Part shown: positions 60,771-64,000 of the stretch, piece after piece
Layout of the letters: each line of letters starts with the position of its first letter
Position numbering within the stretch: position 1 is the stretch's first letter
Origin: JAHEJA01 sp965656445
Lineage (GTDB): Bacteria > Pseudomonadota > Alphaproteobacteria > Rhodobacterales > Rhodobacteraceae
DNA: 64,000 nucleotides
Assembly: GCA_965656445.1 (NCBI GenBank)
Contig: CBFHKO010000001.1
Location: forward strand, 1 to 64,000
Direction of reading: 5' to 3'
The notes under the pieces: generated by a model
Databases searched by the model: none
What the model saw: only the letters and a program-made list of their open reading frames with translations
Told to the model about the DNA's origin: nothing
Translations under genes and position numbers: made by a program

Positions 60771-62243
60771 TTATTCTGTCTCGAACATATCAGAGACAAG
60801 CGTGTTCAAGGTCATAACACCCCAGCCCGTTGATCCAGATGGCGCATGATCTGTATCGGCTTTGGTCTGTGCAACACCTGCGATATCGATATGTGCCCAA
60901 GGGGTATCTTCTTTGACAAAGCGCTTTAGAAATTGCGCCGCTGTGATCGAACCTGCAGCACGCGTGCCGACGTTTTTCATATCCGCCACACGCGATTTAA
61001 GTTGATCATCATAGCTTTGCGCCAAAGGCATGCGCCACGCGCCTTCGTTTTCGCGATCCGCCGCAGTGAGCAGGCCATCACATAAGGCATCATTATTGGA
61101 ATAAATCGCCGCTTTATCATGGCCCAATGCGATAATAACAGCGCCTGTTAGTGTTGCTAAATCGATCATAGCTGCGGGCTTGAAGCGATCCTGCGTGTAC
61201 CACATCGCATCACAGAGGACCATGCGCCCTTCTGCGTCTGTGTTGATGATTTCCACGGTGTCACCCTTCATGGACGTAATCACGTCACCCGGACGGGTGG
61301 CCGTGCTAGAAGGCATGTTCTCAACCAATCCGATGGTTGCGACGACATTGGCCTTGGCCCCGCGCAGAGCAATCGTTTTCATGACACCCGCCACGACAGC
61401 CGCGCCCCCCATATCCATGGTCATATCTTCCATACCAGCGCCAGGTTTCAACGAAATCCCACCTGTATCAAAGACAACGCCTTTGCCAACCAATGCGAGT
61501 GGTGCATCATCCGCTGTGCCGCCTTTCCATTGCATGACCACAACTTTGGACGGGCTTGCCGATCCTTGACCCACCGCGAGGAGCGTGCGCATGCCAAGCT
61601 TTTCCAGTTCAGGTTCTTCTAAAACTTCGACCTCAATGCCCAATGATGTGAGCGTGCTTAGACGATCTGCGAAATCTGTTGTTGTGAGGATATTCGCGGG
61701 TTCATTTGTGAGATCGCGGGTAAAGAACACACCTTCTCCGATTGCGTTTACCACATCAATTTGTGCTGCAAGCGTGTCTGATTGCGTATGCATCACAGTG
61801 ATATCACCATAAGGCTCAACAGGCGCGCTACGCCGTTCATCAAAGCTATAAGATCGCAGCACAACACCCTGAATAAAATCAACTATTCCCTTATAAGACA
61901 TCCCCAAAACCGTCACGGCGGATTTGGCCCGTGCTTTGGCCAAAGCAACACCCGCCTTGCGCATATCGAGTGCGGTGCCTTTGCGATCAATGATCACGAC
62001 ATCAACGGCCTCAGCCTCAAGTCCAACTGGGAAATTCAACGAAATCACATCGCCAACTTTGGCCTTTTCAAAGCGCTCTGATTCGACAACACGGGCAATC
62101 GCGCCTTTGGTCAAACGGTTCACGCGACGCGCACCGAGATCGAGCTTGGCATCTTTGCCGATTAAAACAGCAATTCTTCCTTTTGTTTCAGAAAGTTGAT
62201 CCAAATCGACTGTGCGACAGTGAACGTTTGAGATGGCGACCAT
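60771..62243 (-). CDS. pepA: Leucyl aminopeptidase (PepA)
   Basis: Family M17 leucyl aminopeptidase of 490 residues, a hexameric two-metal enzyme cutting N-terminal residues. Metal and catalytic residues are in VGKGVVFDTGGISLKPG and in NTDAEGRMVLCDAM, the family signature. The N-terminal macro-like domain spans about 1-165. It also binds DNA in some bacteria. Divergent from lptF. Confidence 0.96.
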   Translation of the reverse strand: MVAISNVHCRTVDLDQLSETKGRIAVLIGKDAKLDLGARRVNRLTKGAIARVVESERFEKAKVGDVISLNFPVGLEAEAVDVVIIDRKGTALDMRKAGVALAKARAKSAVTVLGMSYKGIVDFIQGVVLRSYSFDERRSAPVEPYGDITVMHTQSDTLAAQIDVVNAIGEGVFFTRDLTNEPANILTTTDFADRLSTLTSLGIEVEVLEEPELEKLGMRTLLAVGQGSASPSKVVVMQWKGGTADDAPLALVGKGVVFDTGGISLKPGAGMEDMTMDMGGAAVVAGVMKTIALRGAKANVVATIGLVENMPSSTATRPGDVITSMKGDTVEIINTDAEGRMVLCDAMWYTQDRFKPAAMIDLATLTGAVIIALGHDKAAIYSNNDALCDGLLTAADRENEGAWRMPLAQSYDDQLKSRVADMKNVGTRAAGSITAAQFLKRFVKEDTPWAHIDIAGVAQTKADTDHAPSGSTGWGVMTLNTLVSDMFETE

Positions 62244-62365
62244 TCTATTTCTCCTTGTTGGTTATCCCATAGATCTAGCGGTGATCCGCCACAATATCCA
62301 GTTAGCAGTTTTCCCCAAGCAATAATTCCTTTAAACGAGATGCATAACAAGGGTTTGAGGGCGAC

Positions 62366-63484
62366 GTGTCGCGATTTGACAGATATCTATTATCACAATT
62401 GATAATCCTATTTGGGTTCTTTTCGCTTGTGTTGGTATCCGTTTATTGGGTAAATCGCGCCGTTGTTTTGTTTGATCAGCTCATCGCAGACGGTCATTCA
62501 GCGGGCGTATTCTTGGAATTCACCATGCTGACCTTGCCCAATGTGATCGGTATGGTTCTTCCGATTTCGACATTTGCCGCCGTCGTTTACGTCATCAATC
62601 GCTTGAACAACGAGAGCGAATTGATCGTCATGCAGGCCACTGGATTTAGCCCGTGGAGGCTTGCACGTCCTGTCGTGGTCTTTGGCCTTTTGGTTGCCCT
62701 ATTCATGCTGAGCTTGACTGTCTACCTCGTGCCCGAAAGCAATGCCCAATTAAAGCAACGCGAACGCGACATCACGGCATCGGTGTCCTCACGTCTGTTG
62801 CGCGATGGGATCTTCTTGCATCCTGTCAAAGGCACGACCTTTTACATTCGCGAAATCACAACAGACGGTGAGCTATTGGATATTTTCCTCTCGGACCGAC
62901 GCGACGAAGAGGTTGCCGTCACCTACACAGCCAACAAAGCCTATCTGTTGCGCGATGGGCCCTCGACGAATTTGGTCATGCTCAATGGGTTAGCCCAAAC
63001 CTTGAATTACGAAACCAACCAAATTTCGACGACATTATTTAGCGATTTCGCCTATGATATTTCTGGAGTTTTTGCCAACACTGGACCTCTACGTTTGGGC
63101 ATGAAAGAAATGTCCATACCTGACCTCTTGGAACAGGCAAAAACAACGACTTCGCTCAAAACAAAAGCCAGATCAATCGAAGAAGTGCATAGCCGACTTC
63201 ACGAGCCACTTTTGTGTTTAGCGGCCGCGTTAATCGGATATAGCGCGCTTATGATTGGATCTTTCAGCAGGTTCGGCGCGACCCGACAAATCTTATTCGC
63301 AATCTTTTTGTTGGTCCTCATCAAAATGGTCGAAAGCCTTGTGACGGGACCGGTTCGGTCCAGCCCATCGTTGTGGTATTTGGTTTACACACCATCTGTG
63401 TTTGCCTTTGTCACTTCTGGCCTTTTGTTATACAAAGCCTCGCAACCAAAACGTCGCTGGATGATTTGGGGAGCGTTTTCATGA
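62366..63484 (+). CDS. lptF: LptF, LPS export permease
   Basis: Inner-membrane subunit of the LptB2FG ABC transporter that extracts lipopolysaccharide. The 372-residue protein has six helices (three N-terminal, three C-terminal) with a periplasmic jellyroll-like domain between. It starts MSRFDRYLLSQLI at GTG, preceded by GAGGGCGAC. It overlaps lptG by four bases (ATGA). Confidence 0.94.
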   Translation: MSRFDRYLLSQLIILFGFFSLVLVSVYWVNRAVVLFDQLIADGHSAGVFLEFTMLTLPNVIGMVLPISTFAAVVYVINRLNNESELIVMQATGFSPWRLARPVVVFGLLVALFMLSLTVYLVPESNAQLKQRERDITASVSSRLLRDGIFLHPVKGTTFYIREITTDGELLDIFLSDRRDEEVAVTYTANKAYLLRDGPSTNLVMLNGLAQTLNYETNQISTTLFSDFAYDISGVFANTGPLRLGMKEMSIPDLLEQAKTTTSLKTKARSIEEVHSRLHEPLLCLAAALIGYSALMIGSFSRFGATRQILFAIFLLVLIKMVESLVTGPVRSSPSLWYLVYTPSVFAFVTSGLLLYKASQPKRRWMIWGAFS

Positions 63485-64000
63485 CGCTGCATTTCTATTT
63501 TGCCCGACGCTTTTTCAAAATGTTTGCCTCAGTCTTTGCCGTGTTCTTTTTGTTCATGACATTGATTGACTTGGTCGAACAAATGCGGCGCTTTGGAAGC
63601 TATGTGTCGTTTGGGGATGTTGTTTACATTACGATGTTGAAAACACCTCAAGCGCTCTATCAAATTTTGCCGCTTGTCATGATTATCTCAACCGTGAGCC
63701 TCTTTATCGCCTTAGCGCGATCAAGCGAGCTTGTCGTTGCGCGATCTGTTGGTCGCTCTGCGCTGCATACGCTCATTGCGCCCATCACTGTTGCCTTTTT
63801 GATTGGGTTGGTCGCTGTGTCATTATTCAACCCAATCGTCGCAGCAACATCTGTACGCTATGGAGAGCTCAGTGAAATCTATAGATCGGGAAGCCCCTCT
63901 GCATTTTCGATTGGTCGCGAAGGTCTTTGGCTTCGGCAAGGTGGCGAAACAGGGCAAACTGTTATTAGGGCCGCACGCGCGAATTTTGATGGATCCATTC
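63481..64000 (+). CDS. lptG: LptG, LPS export permease (cut by window end)
   Basis: Partner of LptF in LptB2FG. Only the first 173 codons are in the window: MTLHFYFARRFFKMF, then helices around VFAVFFLFMTLIDLVEQM, PLVMIISTVSLFIALARSSE and the start of the periplasmic domain (REGLWLRQGGET). The ATG overlaps the lptF stop, the usual arrangement. The gene runs off the right edge, so its C-terminus cannot be judged. Confidence 0.93.
   Translation, partial: MTLHFYFARRFFKMFASVFAVFFLFMTLIDLVEQMRRFGSYVSFGDVVYITMLKTPQALYQILPLVMIISTVSLFIALARSSELVVARSVGRSALHTLIAPITVAFLIGLVAVSLFNPIVAATSVRYGELSEIYRSGSPSAFSIGREGLWLRQGGETGQTVIRAARANFDGSI

Noticed and set aside
1..64000. CRISPR arrays, rRNA genes or a prophage
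   Set aside because: No regularly spaced repeats, rRNA-like sequence, or phage structural genes were seen anywhere in the window.

Overview
The window is a stretch of chromosome from an alphaproteobacterium, most likely a marine member of the Rhodobacteraceae (Roseobacter group). This rests on gene content and order: an iscR-led suf cluster with two extra membrane genes, an IscR without the usual cluster-binding cysteines, L21 with a long C-terminal extension next to L27 and ObgE, ChpT-type histidine phosphotransferase, the OlsB/OlsA ornithine-lipid pair, COX15-type heme A synthase and a zinc-independent HemB. Coding density is high, many genes overlap by 1-4 bases, and nearly every gene has a recognisable family. 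No rRNA, CRISPR array, complete prophage or intact insertion sequence was seen.

Layout. 1-944 is AT-rich foreign-looking sequence against the 3' end of a tRNA-Arg(CCG) gene. 1078-8827 (minus) is the Fe-S assembly operon iscR, cysteine desulfurase, sufB, ybjQ-like, sufC, sufD, two Yip1-like membrane proteins, sufS. 8979-16336 holds a hydrolase, a lipoprotein, mfd, a membrane protein, hemB and a SYLF lipoprotein. gyrA follows at 16568. 19.4-26.5 kb carries an M32 carboxypeptidase with ctaA, trmJ-like, thiE-like, olsA/olsB, a DUF3553 gene and chpT. 26.5-32.8 kb (minus) carries proA-proB-obgE, two GNAT genes with a LysE exporter, and rpmA-rplU behind a hairpin-rich leader. 33-40.2 kb is mixed: VOC, DUF2059, DMT transporter, P-loop ATPase, metA, hydrolase, PPK2 and TetR. 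40.2-43.3 kb has a frameshifted BCCT transporter, a GNAT and a membrane protein. 43.4-44.7 kb is a small islet with fragments of two tyrosine recombinases around a small P-loop kinase. 44.8-64 kb is core genome again: rplM-rpsI, HNH nuclease, cobK-alkA-hydrolase, an MFS transporter, a squalene/phytoene synthase-like protein, cimA, cysS, aminotransferase-tfoX-like, ndk, ABC-F, marC, aspartic protease, holC-pepA and lptF-lptG, the last cut by the window end.

How the genes work together. The first operon builds Fe-S clusters: desulfurases supply sulfur, SufBCD is the scaffold and IscR is the likely regulator. proB-proA make proline precursors, metA starts methionine synthesis (a key residue suggests acetyl- rather than succinyl-CoA), cimA starts isoleucine synthesis by the citramalate route, olsB-olsA make phosphorus-free ornithine lipids, and lptF-lptG export lipopolysaccharide.

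No wholly new multi-gene system stands out. The points most worth a second look are the hairpin array ahead of rplU, the L21 fusion, the recombinase-scar islet, a dispersed intergenic element present three times, the cysteine-poor IscR, the Glu-type MetA, the squalene/phytoene synthase homologue without its aspartate motifs, and the single-base frameshift in the BCCT gene.
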